In this document: piece after piece, positions 43,123 through 54,514 of the stretch | How the letters are laid out: each line of letters begins with the position of its first letter | Numbering within the stretch: position 1 is the first letter of the stretch | Assembly (NCBI RefSeq): GCF_000005505.3 | Contig: NC_016131.3 | Coordinates: 39,098,855 to 39,162,854, forward strand | Length of the DNA: 64,000 nucleotides | Origin: Brachypodium distachyon | Lineage: Eukaryota; Streptophyta; Magnoliopsida; Poales; Poaceae | Direction of reading: 5' to 3' | Notes under the pieces: model-generated | Seen by the model: only the letters and a program-made list of their open reading frames with translations | Database searches by the model: none | What the model was told of the DNA's origin: nothing | Made by a program: the position numbers and the translations under genes

Positions 43123-46100
43123 TGAAGCGATCCGCCCCCCCTTACAGGGTTCGATCTCTGTGCTTACTGTGCTAGTCCCTGGATTGACTCACTAGCACAC
43201 ACAGTTTCATGATGAAATATCCAGAAACAAAGGTCAAAGTTCTTTATTACATCGCATCATCCAGAATTTAACTGGTACTTATGACCTTGCATAACCTCTT
43301 GGGTCAGCATAACAAATAGAGTTTCAAGATAACAAATTTTTGTTTCACAAACGGCAGCAGAAAAAGGTGGAGCAAATGGGCCACAACTACTCCCAAAGGA
43401 GACAGCATGTCGGAATGTAAGTACATGACCCAAAGAACATCGACCAACCTCACTCTTCGTCAGATTCACCTGCATTATTAATTGCAGCCACAACGTGGAA
43501 GTTATAACAAATCCTACCAAGTATATGCAATTGAGGTATAGTGGGGTTCAGGCTTTATGGCGTGGTAGCAAAACATAGTTTATCTTACTACAATTGAATG
43601 TTACATTATTGTTAACTAATGGACACCGAGTAGAAACACCGATGCTCCTATTAAACTAAGGACATCGAGTAGACACATCGATGCTCCTTACCCAAGTTCA
43701 AACCATTCATTTTATTTAAGAAATTGGAATGAGTGAGACCTTCCTTACAGCCCCCAAATCTAGTTGCTCATAATTGTCCATAACTAGGGACACGGCTAAG
43801 TACTTAGCTTGACACTCTCGAGAGGTTGTACACATTCCCCACAAGAATTCGACGTGTTAATCCCTTGCTGTCCTCAACGTAGAGTATCAACGGCATCGAC
43901 TTCAAGAATTTTCAGAACATACTCCCACAGACCACCTGAGGGACCCGCGCTCCCACCTACACAACTACCTCAGTACAATCCCTCGGATCTGGGTTCATAT
44001 TTCTTACTCCATCCAGCCAGAGCCCATTTAGCTTTCCACATTTGCGACGCAAGTGCTCCCTAAATCCACGGAAGAGACGTCCATGGACGATCCATCTTCA
44101 AAACCATGGAGACTCGACTCAGAGGGACCCAAAAATGGACCTGACGTCGCATAACATCTCGAAATCTCAAAGCAGTCCACCCAGGATGGTTCATTAGGGT
44201 TGTTTTGCCAAGTTTCCAAAATCACTCCACATCATCATTTCACAGCGATTGAGATTCCCTCCCAGGTATACTAACATAGCATGGCTAAGCAATACTAATC
44301 ATGATGGCTATTGGTGGAGGATTCTTGGCAAAGGTAACCCTATAGCTAGTAGGTCAATCATAGCTACATAAGTACGAGTAATAGCCCTATCAATGCATTT
44401 CTACAAACAACTCTAATGCATAAGTATTTTAAAAACAAACAATAATAGGATATGATCAAAGTGAACTTGCCTTGATAGTAGTTGGAATTCAAACACTCTT
44501 CGCAATCGCACTAATCGCTCTCCGAGAAAACTAAATCAAATACATACAATACATACATAAACATACCATACAGTCAAATGAAAAAGAATATGCCATGATG
44601 CAATGCAGAACATGTGACATGAGTGGGTTGATTTTATTCGGGTGATCAACTAGTCCAAAGCATTAGCGTTTAAAATTAATGCATTGGGTTTAAAAACATA
44701 TTGCAAAAACTAGGGTTTAAACCCTAATACAAGGTTTTATTTACATCAGCCAAACAATTTATTTCAAAATATTTATTTATCTATCCCAGTGGACAGAGGA
44801 CATTTAAACAAATTTTTAGGCACTGGTTTCAATTAAAAAGAATTTCTAAATAATTAGTTCTGAACTAAATGGCATAAAAGACCTTTCTGTAAATTGACTG
44901 TGGTTAAAATATTCAAATTCAAATTTAAACAGTGCCAAAAGATTCTACAGGTCAAGTGCTTTCCAAAAAGGTAAAATTTGTCAAATTTCGCCAAAGGGTT
45001 TAAAAGTTATGATCATTTGAAGTTATAGGGTTTTTTTGCAAAAGTGCCATTTAATTTAAACCAGGGATTAAGTTTTCGTTTTTTTAGTGGACACGTGGCG
45101 TGATCCCATTGGTGCGTACCGGTTCGGGGTTTAAAACATAACGTGGCCGTCGGATCTTCACTTAACTAGATCGGACGGCCCAGATCGCGTACCGGTTCGG
45201 GATTAAAAGGATCTAATCCTAACCGTTGAACGAGATCGGACGGACGAGGGAGCTCGAGCTTACCGGCAGCGGCGCTAGGTCTCCGGCGAAGTCTCCGGTG
45301 ACGTGAGGATGCGGTGGCGGGCGTTTCCGGCGAGGTCTCGGGCTGAGGAGGAGATGGGCGTGCGCTGCTCGTCGAGGCGGAGACGCTGGTGGCGGCGGCG
45401 CTCCTCGAGGACGTCGGACACCATGCCTAGGACGGCAATGGCGACGGCGGCGCGGGCTAGCTCTGGTCGTCGTTGGCTGCGAGCTGCAGTCCACGAAAAC
45501 GAAGACAGCACGCGTCAAAAGAAGCGCATGGAGGAGTAGAAGGAGAGAGGGCAGAAGATGGGGGCACGGACCTCTTGGTGTGCCGGCGACATCCAAGCGA
45601 AGGCGGCGGCGGTGCTAGGGTTCCGGCGAGCAATCGCGGCGACGTGGGCGCGTGCGAGAGGGGGCGAGCAGAGGGAAAAGGAAGAGGGGGCTCCGGGCTT
45701 TTAAAGGACGCGGGTGGCTTGCTTTGGGAAGGCCGGAATCACCGGGGACGGAGATGGCGGCGACGAGTCCGGCACGGATTCAGCGGCGCTTTCCTTCGGG
45801 GAGACGAAGGCCCTGACAGGTGGGCCCCACCTGTCAGGGGCTAGCGGGCGCGTGCGCAGCTGGCTGGGCCGGGCTTGCTCGGTCAGTTCACGCGGAACTG
45901 GGCCGGTTCGGCCCATTTGGCCAGGCCGGTCCGGTTTACTCCTTTTTTTTTTCTTCTGGCCTTTTCTTTTTTTGTTTTTTCTGATTTCTTTGATATCTTT
46001 TGATTTTGAACTCCAAATTGGTCCAAATAAATTTCAGAAAATTCGTAAAATCATGTTTTATCATGATTCAACTTTTGGGAGTAATTTCCCCTCAAAATAA

Positions 46101-46411
46101 AATATACAAAAATACTTTTGCCCTATAAATGCCTTTAGGGCCTTATAACTATTTAAATAAAATAGTTTTTCAACTCCAAATAATTATCCAAAAATTATGA
46201 GATTGCCTATTTATGCAATAAACCCCTTTTATAGATAAACCCTATTGGTTTGACGATCCAAAGTTCATATGGACGAAAACCCTAGGGTTTAAATTGGAAT
46301 AAAATCTTTTAAAACCTTTTGAGATTCAAATTTGAATTGAAATATGCAAAAGTGGCATGATGCTCATGGATGCAATGCACATGTAAAAATTTGAAATTTT
46401 GGGATGTTACA
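43123..46411 (-). mobile_element. Solo LTR inserted in the T2 aORF
   Basis: TGAAGCGATC...GGGATGTTACA, 3289 bp, same family as C1/C2. TGTTG at 43118-43122 and 46412-46416 is a perfect TSD. No internal sequence. The TCP-type palindrome (45813-45837) is kept and the TATA is CCTTTAAAAG (45697-45706). The insertion lies within a few bases of an aORF splice donor. Confidence 0.92.
45813..45837. promoter_or_regulatory. Palindrome with TCP-type core, solo LTR at 43123
   Basis: Same 12-bp arms (CTGACAGGTGGG and complement) as at 35534. It lies about 107 bp upstream of the minus-strand TATA-like box at 45697-45706. Confidence 0.65.
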
Positions 46412-46416
46412 TGTTG

Positions 46417-47937
46417 CCGGCTCCTCCTCCACTGGGATTGGGTTAGCGATAGGCGCATTGGCGACGCCGCCAGCCCCCGCGCTGGTCGGGTCGACGCTGG
46501 CCCTGGCCCGGGTGCGCGGCTTCTTGCTTGGCGCGGCGGGTGGCGAGTCGGCCCTCCCCCTTTTGCCGGCTCACGTCGGGGTGCCGTCCTTCGAGGGGTT
46601 GAGCTTGAACTTGTACCCCGGAAGAGCCCCCGATTGGGCGGGGCCGTGGGTGCCCGTGGGGTTGCCGCTCCCCTGGTCGCCGCGGAAGCCGCCACGGTGC
46701 TTGCGGTCACTGCGGAGGTGGCTGCTGCTGCGGGCGCTCTTGATCTTCGCAGGATCAGGGGTGCGTCGTCCTTGTCCTCCTCCTCCTTCGCCACGGGGAG
46801 GACCGCTTGGGTCCCGGCAACTTGACCCGCCTCGTTGGAGGAGGACTCGAGGTCGGGCCAGCTGAGCTCCGACTCTCCCTCACTCTCCTCGACCACCCGC
46901 TTCCCACGGGTTGCGGGTGGAAGGGGTCGCGGGGTCCGAGCGGGAGATTCCGACATCAGCCCCCACTCATTGCAGGGCGGGTAGATGCTGATGATGTGGT
47001 GCAGCCCCTGGACACCGGCGTGGAGGGAGGGAGCCCCCGGCGGCAGCTCCGTGAAGGGCGCATCATCGCCGGTGATCCCCTTCACCCACGCCCGGATCGC
47101 ATCTCAGGCCACGCCCCCGTTCTGGAGGCGGGTGGTGTCCCCGGGGCCCGTGTAAATACACGCGGGGAGGGAGCGCAGCTGCAGCGGCGCGATGCGCCTT
47201 CTGATGTAGGTGCGCGCCACGTTGAGATCGGTGAGAACTGCTAGCCGCAGGGCCTTGATCCTCTCAACGATTGGGAGGAGCTCGGCGTCGCAGCTGTAAC
47301 GGTCCTCGGGTTCCTCCACGTGAACCCAACACCAGTCCGCGCGCCATTCCTTCTCGATCTTCTTCTCCGACCGGACGATGAACTCTGACTTCATCCGGTC
47401 GCGGGCGTGGAACACCACCCCCGACGACATCGCCTCTGCCTGCTCGACGCGCGGGTAGAAGTAGTGCCGAAATAATGCCACCGACAGCATCACTCCGACG
47501 AAGCCCTCGCAGAGGAACTGGAAGACGACGATGAAGAAGAGGGAGGTGGGGTGGAGTTGCGCCACCCGGAGCTGGTCCGCCTCCATGAGCGCGTGGAGGA
47601 ACAAGGAGTATAGAGGCACCAACCCGGTGAGGATGAAGCGCGCGAACACCCAGAAGTCGTTCTCCTAGTGGTCGGCACCGGCGGGGAAGATGAGAGTCTC
47701 CTCGTACTCGTTGAACCGGGAGGGCCGGACCTTGTCCAGCCCCTCGCCATTGTAGCCGGGCCGGAAGAAGGCGTGCGTGGCCCTCAACGCCCGTTTCTTC
47801 TGGTCCTTCTCCGAGATGGGCTTCTTGGGAGCCTTCTCGCTCTTGCCGACCGCGGAACTCTTGGAGCCTTCCCTTTCCTGGGAGCGGTGGGCGCCATGGG
47901 GAACGTGGGCGGAAGCTAGCAGGATTGAGGTGCGCAA
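46417..47937 (-). pseudogene. T2 antisense aORF, N-terminal part (copy 2)
   Basis: Start near MRTSILLASAHVPHG. The conserved block has VFARFILTGLVPLYSLFL, QLHPTSLFFIVV and FLCEGFVGV, which parallels RGLAFPIHHFL...PNSYLHIACFV...CECFHGI of the S1 copy. An Arg/Pro/Ala-rich linker follows and ends at the solo LTR. Stops: TAG near 47669 (after ADH) and TGA near 47102 (a Trp position by context). The element's own coding strand is plus, so this is an antisense ORF just inside the 3' LTR. Confidence 0.7.
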
Positions 47938-48304
47938 GGAAGCTTGGGGATGAGGAGGAAAGGCTGGGGGGCTAAGTGTTTGCTCCTCAGCGCAGCGGTG
48001 GGGTCTTATAACGCTCCGGCGCTAAGCAATGGTCACATCCGCACCCTACGGGTGTGCTGAGGATAACTACGCTTCTAGAGGGTAGTGCAGGGCGTGGCCT
48101 TAACCACCCGTGTTTAAGGGGGAGATAAGGGCAGAAATCTCGCGCCCACTACTCTGCCCGTAACGGTAGAGTCCTTGGAGCAGCGCATAGACATGGACCC
48201 GAAACGGCCCGGGACCCACGCGTCGGTTAAGGGCGTAGCCCGGCAACCGACGAGGGAAGATTTCACCCGGGAACAGGCGTTGCCGGCCCACGCTCGGGGC
48301 CTAC
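47938..48304. other. Stretch between aORF start and T2 3' LTR
   Basis: No gene. It should hold the antisense promoter of the aORF: GTTATAAGACCCC on the minus strand near 48010 is a TATA candidate about 70 bp upstream of the ORF. Confidence 0.4.
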
Positions 48305-49178
48305 TGTCGCACCCAGGGTACCACCGCCGCATGACGCATGGGCCACCTCGCTTGCTCCCCGGAAGGATCGCACCCCGGGCAGCACCGGACAATCTGCCCG
48401 GCAAGTCACCAGCCCGGTAGGGCTAGCTGGGCTGCGGGGGTTGCCCTGGAGGGCAGCGAGAGAATTCCCGCTTGGGCGCTTCCCGGGGAGGTCACCTGCC
48501 GGGAAGGGCGTTCCCGGGCTCAGGCACCCATTACAGGAGCGGGACCAAGTGGGCAGGACAACTACGCCACGTGGCCGCTCGGCGGGCTCCCGGTGCGCAG
48601 CGCTCGTCAGGGAGAGGAGTGAAGCACAAGCAAACATTAAATGCTCCGACAGAAAGGGGATTCCTCGTCCAGTCAGCCTACAGTGACTGGCCCGGTGTGA
48701 ATTATAGGCACGTAGCGCCCTAGTTGCAGGGCTACTCATCATGCATGCAAGGCAGCACACCGAGGGCAAGCTGCCCTAGTTCTTTGCTCGCCACTTGTCA
48801 CCCATGCACTGAGGCACCTGTGGTATCCCCTTGAGTATAAAAGGAGGACCCCCGCCAACGGTCGGGGGGGGGGGGCGTTTCTTTTTTTTCACTAGTTTTG
48901 GCCAGAAATAGCAAGTAGGTCTTAGCAAAACAGGAGAAGAATGCCCGGGAACTCCCCCGGCAACCTGTAAACCCTCGTTCACTGGCTAATAAGAACGCTG
49001 AAGTAGGACGTAGGGTTTTACACCTCAGGGTGGCCCGAACCTGGGTAAAAACGATTGTGTGCATCCTCACGCTTGACATTGGCTTCGCCGGCGATCGCCG
49101 GAGCGATCCCCGACGCCTTCTACCTAACCTAAAAGGGGGTGCCGCTCACCCCCGGTGTCTACGCTCCGGGCTACGACA
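48305..49178 (+). repeat. T2 3' LTR (874 bp)
   Basis: TGTCGCACCC...GGCTACGACA, aligned with the T1 LTR (875 bp). TATA at 48836-48844 (TATAAAAGG), and a perfect U5 palindrome CCGGCGATCGCCGG at 49088-49101. A G run of 13 at about 48865-48877 is specific to this copy. To its right is element R, which it interrupts. Confidence 0.9.
48836..48844 (+). promoter_or_regulatory. T2 LTR TATA box
   Basis: TATAAAAGG, identical at 61041-61049 in the T3 LTR. Core promoter of this LTR family. Confidence 0.75.
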
Positions 49179-49456
49179 ATAGCTTTGTCCCGAGCTTGCC
49201 CCAAAGTGTCTTCCAGAAATAGCTCATAAACTTCACATCACGATCAGAAACAATCGTCTTTGGTACTGCATGTAAGCGTACGGTGTTCCTGAAAAAAAGA
49301 TTCGCGACGCATCGTCGCTCTTGTGGCAAGCAATAAAATGTGCCATCTTGGCAATCCTAACACAAAGATTGAATCATGTCCTCATTTACTCCTAGGCAAT
49401 CTTTGTGAAAAAAAGATTCGCGACGCATCTACTACCACAAAGATTGAATCATGTCC
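49179..49456 (-). pseudogene. R integrase core, rearranged
   Basis: Readable pieces include GHDSIFVVVDA and [18 protein letters not shown] with the second catalytic Asp, ending LGTKLL at the T2 LTR. Two short segments occur twice: ACAAAGATTGAATCATGTCC (about 49358 and 49437) and AAAAAAGATTCGCGACGCAT (about 49297 and 49411). They form a local patchwork that destroys the frame. Confidence 0.75.
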
Positions 49457-50302
49457 TCATTTACTCCTAGGCAATCCTAACACAAAATCCATGCTTATAT
49501 CTTCCCAAGGAGTAGTAGGAGCAGGAAGAGGAGTATACAAACCATGAGGCTTCAGCTTGGACTTCGACTTATTGCAAGTGATACATCGTTTCACAAACCT
49601 GTCCACATCACGCCTCATCTTAGGCCAATAAAAATGATCAGCGAGCATAAGCAACGTCTTCTCACGTCCAAAGTGGCCCATCAAACCGCCCGCATGGGAT
49701 TCCTGCAACAATAGCAAACGCACGGACGATTCTGGAACACATAGTTTGTTAGCTCTAAATAAGAACCCATCATGTATGTGATATTTTTCCCATGCTTTCC
49801 CTGCTGTACAAAGAGAATATGGTGCAGCAAAGTCATGATCAACAGCATATAAATCACGCAAACTCTCTAAACCAGGAACTTTAACATCCAAAAGTGTCAA
49901 TAACATGTTTTTCCTAGATAGAGCATCAACCAGCACATTATCTTTACCCTTCTTATGCTTAATAATGTATGGGAAAGACTCAATAAATTCAACCCACTTA
50001 GCATGACGTCTATGTAAATTGGATTGAGCTTTCAAATATTTCAATGCCTCACGATCAGAATGTATGATAAATTCTTTTGGCCACAAATAATGTTGCCAAA
50101 CCTCAAGAACACGAACAAGAGCATACAATTCTTTATCATAAACAGGATAGTTCAATTGTGCACCATTCAATTTTTCAGAAAAATAAGCAATCGGTTTACC
50201 CTCTTGCATCAACACACCTCCAATACCAATTCCACTAGCATCACACTCAATCTCAAATTGTTTAGTGAAATCAGGAAGGACATGCAAAGGTGCAGCAGCC
50301 AA
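49457..50302 (-). pseudogene. R RNase H and integrase zinc domain
   Basis: RNase [14 protein letters not shown] with the first Asp, [13 protein letters not shown] with the Glu, [10 protein letters not shown] with the Asp, and DALSRK at the end. Integrase: [10 protein letters not shown]...[10 protein letters not shown] zinc domain and [11 protein letters not shown] with the first core Asp. The frame stops at 49457 (TGA before GHDS). Confidence 0.88.
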
Positions 50303-50354
50303 ACGACGTTTTAGTTCATCAAAAGCATCATCTTGGACTGGGCCCCAAACAAAC

Positions 50355-51437
50355 TCAATACCTTTTTTTAGTTAACTCATTCAAAGGTGCAGCAATAGTA
50401 CTGAAATCTTTCACAAAACACCTATAGAAACCAGCAAAACCATGATAACTTCGTACTTGACTAACATTCATTGGAGTAGGCCAATTTTTAGTAGCTTCAA
50501 TTTTAGAATCATCTACCTCAACTCCATGTTTAGAAACAACATATCCCAGAAATATGACCTTATCTTTGCAAAATGTGCACAGATTACCATAAAGCTTAGC
50601 ATCACGCAACACTTGCAAAACTTGTTGAATATGATCACAATGTTCAGATTCATTGCGGCTGTAAATTAATATATCATCAAGGTACACAACCACAAATTTA
50701 CCTATGAAATGCCGTAAAACATGGTTCATCAAGCGCATGAAAGTACTAGGTGCATTAGTTAACCCAAACGGCATGACTAACCACTCATATAAACCGAACT
50801 TTGTTTTAAAAGCTGTCTTCCATTCATCCCCTTCTTTCATCCTAATTTGATGATATCCACTACGCAAATCAATTTTAGAGAAAACAGCAGCACCACTCAA
50901 CTCATCTAGCATATCCTCCAAACGTGGAATGGGATGACGATATCGAATAGTGATGTTATTTATAGCTCTACAATCTACGCACATGCGCCATGTACCATCT
51001 TTCTTAGGAACTAAAATAACAGGAACAGCACATGGACTAAGACTTACGCGAATATAACCTTTGTCGAGAAGTCCTTGTACTTGTTTCTGAATTTCTTTTG
51101 TTTCCTCGGGGTTGGTGCGGTGGGGGGCTCGATTGGGCAGCGACGCACCGGGTATCAAATCGATTTGATGTTCTATACCACGCAAGGGTGGCAAACCAGC
51201 GGGTACCTCATCCAGGAACACATCGTCGAAATCCTGTAAAACATGAGAAACACCAATAGGCAGCGGGGTCATGTCGTTAGTAGAAAGCAAAACACCTTTG
51301 CACATAAGCACAAAAGGCGTCAAAGTAGGATCCTCGCTGAACTCTCTCAAATCACATTTGGTGGCTAGCATTACTAAGGAAGTCTCTCCCTCACCGTTCT
51401 GTTTACCACTCAAATTTGGCTTGTGGCTCTCGCTCAC
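50355..51437 (-). pseudogene. R reverse transcriptase
   Basis: Motifs in order: [70 protein letters not shown] (Y-L-D-D active site), and the connection part [11 protein letters not shown] frameshift at an A run near 50365 separates it from RNase H. A stop plus frame change near 51450 separates it from protease. RT itself is open. Confidence 0.9.
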
Positions 51438-51460
51438 CGAAAGTGGAGTCGCTCGCCTAT

Positions 51461-53290
51461 CTAATCCTCACGCTCATTCTCACAATTTACTTCAACTTTC
51501 TGCCTTGATTCATTTACGATGTGCAGCAGTGTCAAGGCTCTCAAAGGAACATCCTTGCCACGCCAATGCAAATGATATGTGTTGGCTCTCCCATCGTGAC
51601 AAACGTTCCTATCAAATTGCCATGGACGACCCAACAACAAGTGACACACGGTCATGGGAACCACATCACACTCAACGGTGTCTTTGTATGGTCCAATCTG
51701 AAATTCCACATGCACCAGATGGCTGATCTTCATCTCCCCACTATCACTCAACCATTGAATATAATATGGATTGGGGTGCGGCAAATATTTCAATTTCAGT
51801 TTTGCACATGGCTCCTTACTAGCCAAGTTTCGACAACTACCACCATCGATGATCACCTTGCATGCCTTACTAGGACCAACGATAGCCTTTGTTTGAAACA
51901 AGTTGCAGCGCTGATTCTCAGGACTAGGCGTGACATTCAGCACCCTTTGCGAACACACAATAGTAGGAAAGTGTGTCGCGTAGGCATCAACAGCACCTTC
52001 ATCATAAGCATCTTCATCCTCCAAAGGTTCAGATTCAGGATCAGTATCATCACCGGTCTCATACTCCAGATCCTCATTCACCAACATAACCTTCTTATTG
52101 GGACAGTCGTGCTTGAAGTGACCCTTGCCACCACATGTATGACAATTCATATCCCTGTTTCTTGCTGTAGACATAGAGGAACCGACAGCACTAGCAGCAG
52201 GTTGTGCCAGTTTCTTGGCGTTGGTAACAGCAGATTCGGGCTTCCTTGAAGAAGTACCATGAACACCCGAAGAAGGACTTGGTGGAGGCGGCCCACCCGA
52301 TGGGCGTGGTGTGAAACGACCACGAGCAGCAAACTTCGCGTCTTCGGCTAACTGAAGTTTAGCCTCCCGTGCATGATGCAGCAACTCGGTCATGTCACAA
52401 TATTGGTGATGCCGAACGATACGCTTGATATTGTATGTCAAACCAGAAAGAAACCGCTGCATGGTCTGTTCTGGTTGCTCATGAACTCTAGCACGCTGCA
52501 TAATCAACTCCATCTCCTGAAAATAATCATCCACGGACATAGTGCCTTGCCTCAAATTCTGCAACTTATCATAGAGAGAACGCATATAGTTGCGAGGAAT
52601 AAAACGTTCCCGCATCACTTCCTTCATAGTTCTCCACGTGATGATTGGGGGATCACCTTCTTCCTGCCTAGTACGCACAATGTTATCCCACCAACGCAAA
52701 GCATATCCATCAAACTCCGAAGAAGCTAATTTGATTTTTCTGTCCTCGGTGTACTCATGCAAACGCCATAATTTCTCAATCTTCAGCTCCCAAATAAGAT
52801 ATTCTTCAACATCAGTAGAGCCCTCAAACTTGGGAATAGAAAACTTCGGTTTGCCCAGCCCGTCATCATCACGATGAGCGTGCTGTCCATCATCATGATC
52901 AAACTCATGGCGTGCATGACCCATAGGGAAGGCACCAGCATGGCCATTCCCACGACCTTCATCCGCACGGCCATGCCCACGACCTCCATCACCACGGCCA
53001 CCTCCATGGCCAAAACCCATCGGCGCACGCACATTATGGCCTGCACCACCATCATTAACGCTAGCATCTTCATCATCATGGTGCTGATCTTGCTATTGTT
53101 GGCGCTCAACGAGCATGCGCAAATTAGTCACCGCTTGCGTCAAATCAGCGAAAGAGCGCTGCATGGCGGTCACGTGACCTTGTGTCGCTTGAGCCATGTT
53201 AATGGCCTCATGAACCTTCTTCTCCACTTGCTGCAAATATGAGGATATGGGTTCAATAAATTCCCAAATAGCTTTATAACACCAAATCAC
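51461..53290 (-). pseudogene. R gag and protease
   Basis: N-terminal coil (53290-53093, HEAINMAQATQGHVTAMQRS), then TAG at 53093-53095 (a Gln position by context), then a Gly/Arg/His-rich tract. The capsid part follows (FSIPKFEGSTDVEEYL, YALRWWDNIV, LRQGTMSVDDYF), then zinc knuckle CHTCGGKGHFKHDC and protease IIDGGSCRNLAS (D-G-G-S). The frame is otherwise open down to 51461. No gag of this type is seen elsewhere in the window. Confidence 0.88.
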
Positions 53291-53309
53291 AAACCAAGTA
53301 GACCATCAC

Positions 53310-53899
53310 AGATGTTTCCAACTATTTATATATTTGGGAAGCCACGTTATCCTATTCTCGAATATTTGATAGTTTCCTTTCGGAAACAAAATGAACATGA
53401 CAAAATAAGATCAATAAAAACATAGTTGAATCATTAAATATGTTTCCAACCTTGTAATCAGGAAAGTCATATTATTCCCTCTCTTTAACATTTAAGTAAA
53501 TGTTGGAAACATTTCTAATTGGATTCAAATATTCCAACGATGCTCTCAAATGGTCAAGGCATCCAAATTGCGAACTTAGTGTGCTAATAAATCGTTCAAA
53601 AAGAAAATAGGATTTACTAAGATAAAAGAATAATCCATATAAACTGATACGATACAAATGGGTCCAAATAAAATACTTTGGACTTATATAAATCTCCCAA
53701 CAATGTTGTATAATTCGGATAGTCATATTAATCCACTCTTTTATTGAATATTCATACATGGTGCGGAAAAATTTAAATAGGTCCTATAAATTTCAAATCC
53801 TTCAGAAATTCACAACCAAAATATTTCCAAAGCCAATATTTTATTTAAAATAATTATTTTATTTAACATTCCAAAATGGGAAAATTTAGGGATGTTACA
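53310..53899 (-). repeat. R LTR (about 0.6 kb)
   Basis: The minus strand starts TGTAACATCCCTAAATTTTC at 53899. The other end is uncertain: TTGGAAACA at about 53312 would give a TG...CA LTR. A degraded primer-like TGGTGTTATAAAGC lies at 53273-53286. AT-rich, no gene. Confidence 0.6.
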
Positions 53900-54514
53900 C
53901 CCCTCAACTTATATAGGAGGGTGGACGTCCAGCAACCTAATTGGACTCGGACTCGAACTTGGTTCAACCCAAACTTGATACAAACTGACCCAAAACGTTG
54001 GGTTCAGCCCAAACTATGAGCACGCAGGCCCAACTCACACTTAGGCAATTAAACCATGTCGTAGGAAGCCCTATGTGTGTCACATGCTCCTCGACGTGCG
54101 CTGATGCCTTAGACATGTTTGACGTGTCGTAGGACTTGTCCTAGCATCAGCCACGACAACTTCTATTGCTGGTTGATTTCCTCCTCTTCATGTGGTGCGC
54201 CGGCCTCCCTCTCCTCCCTCACGCTCTTCTTGACATTGGAAATCAACGGCAATGGATCTTGCTGCAACTCTCCTCCTCCACGTACAAGCCTTGAATTATC
54301 TTCAAATCTGATCATACATAAATGCATAGACTTAGGGAGTATAAAGCTCTCATCAATTAAAACATCAGATTAAATTAAGAGTGAGTTCACCTGTTGTTCA
54401 AGTAGCTTTGCACGTGCTCTTGTTATTGGCCCAAGTCTAACTTCATTGGGCTTGTCTTGTGCAACAACATCATCAATTGGAGTTGATGATAAAGGACTAG
54501 GGATGTCCTCATCA
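53900..54514 (-). pseudogene. R pol C-terminal end and 3' tail
   Basis: The minus strand reads GPITRARAKLLEQQVNSLL, a C-terminus usual for this kind of gypsy polyprotein. It is preceded by an acidic stretch and followed by about 480 bp with remnants of coding (ISNVKKSVREE). It is the 3' end of an R-type element but lies on the 5' side of the R gag, across the LTR. Confidence 0.7.

Larger units (their letters stand above)
40197..49178 (+). mobile_element. T2: Tat-type element, internally deleted, with antisense aORF
   Basis: Plus-strand remains: the end of the first RNase H and the second RNase H (40197-41060), then an antisense aORF (47937-41368) split by a solo LTR, then the 3' LTR (48305-49178). 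The 5' half is missing and integrase has been deleted. T3, of the same family, has integrase but no aORF, so the family exists in two layouts. Confidence 0.75.
49179..54514 (-). mobile_element. R: Ty3/gypsy element in permuted order
   Basis: Minus strand, right to left: pol C-terminal end and 3' tail (54514-53900), LTR (53899 to about 53310), gag, protease, RT, RNase H, integrase core (53290-49179). A single LTR thus lies between the 3' end and the 5' end of internal DNA. The gap between the two outer ends is part of integrase (roughly a third of a kilo-residue). Integrase is cut on the left by the T2 LTR. Confidence 0.8.

Noticed and set aside
48865..48877. Run of 13 G as a possible G-quadruplex or signal
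   Set aside because: The sister LTRs have GGTCGGAGGGTTC-like DNA here, so it is probably slippage in one copy.
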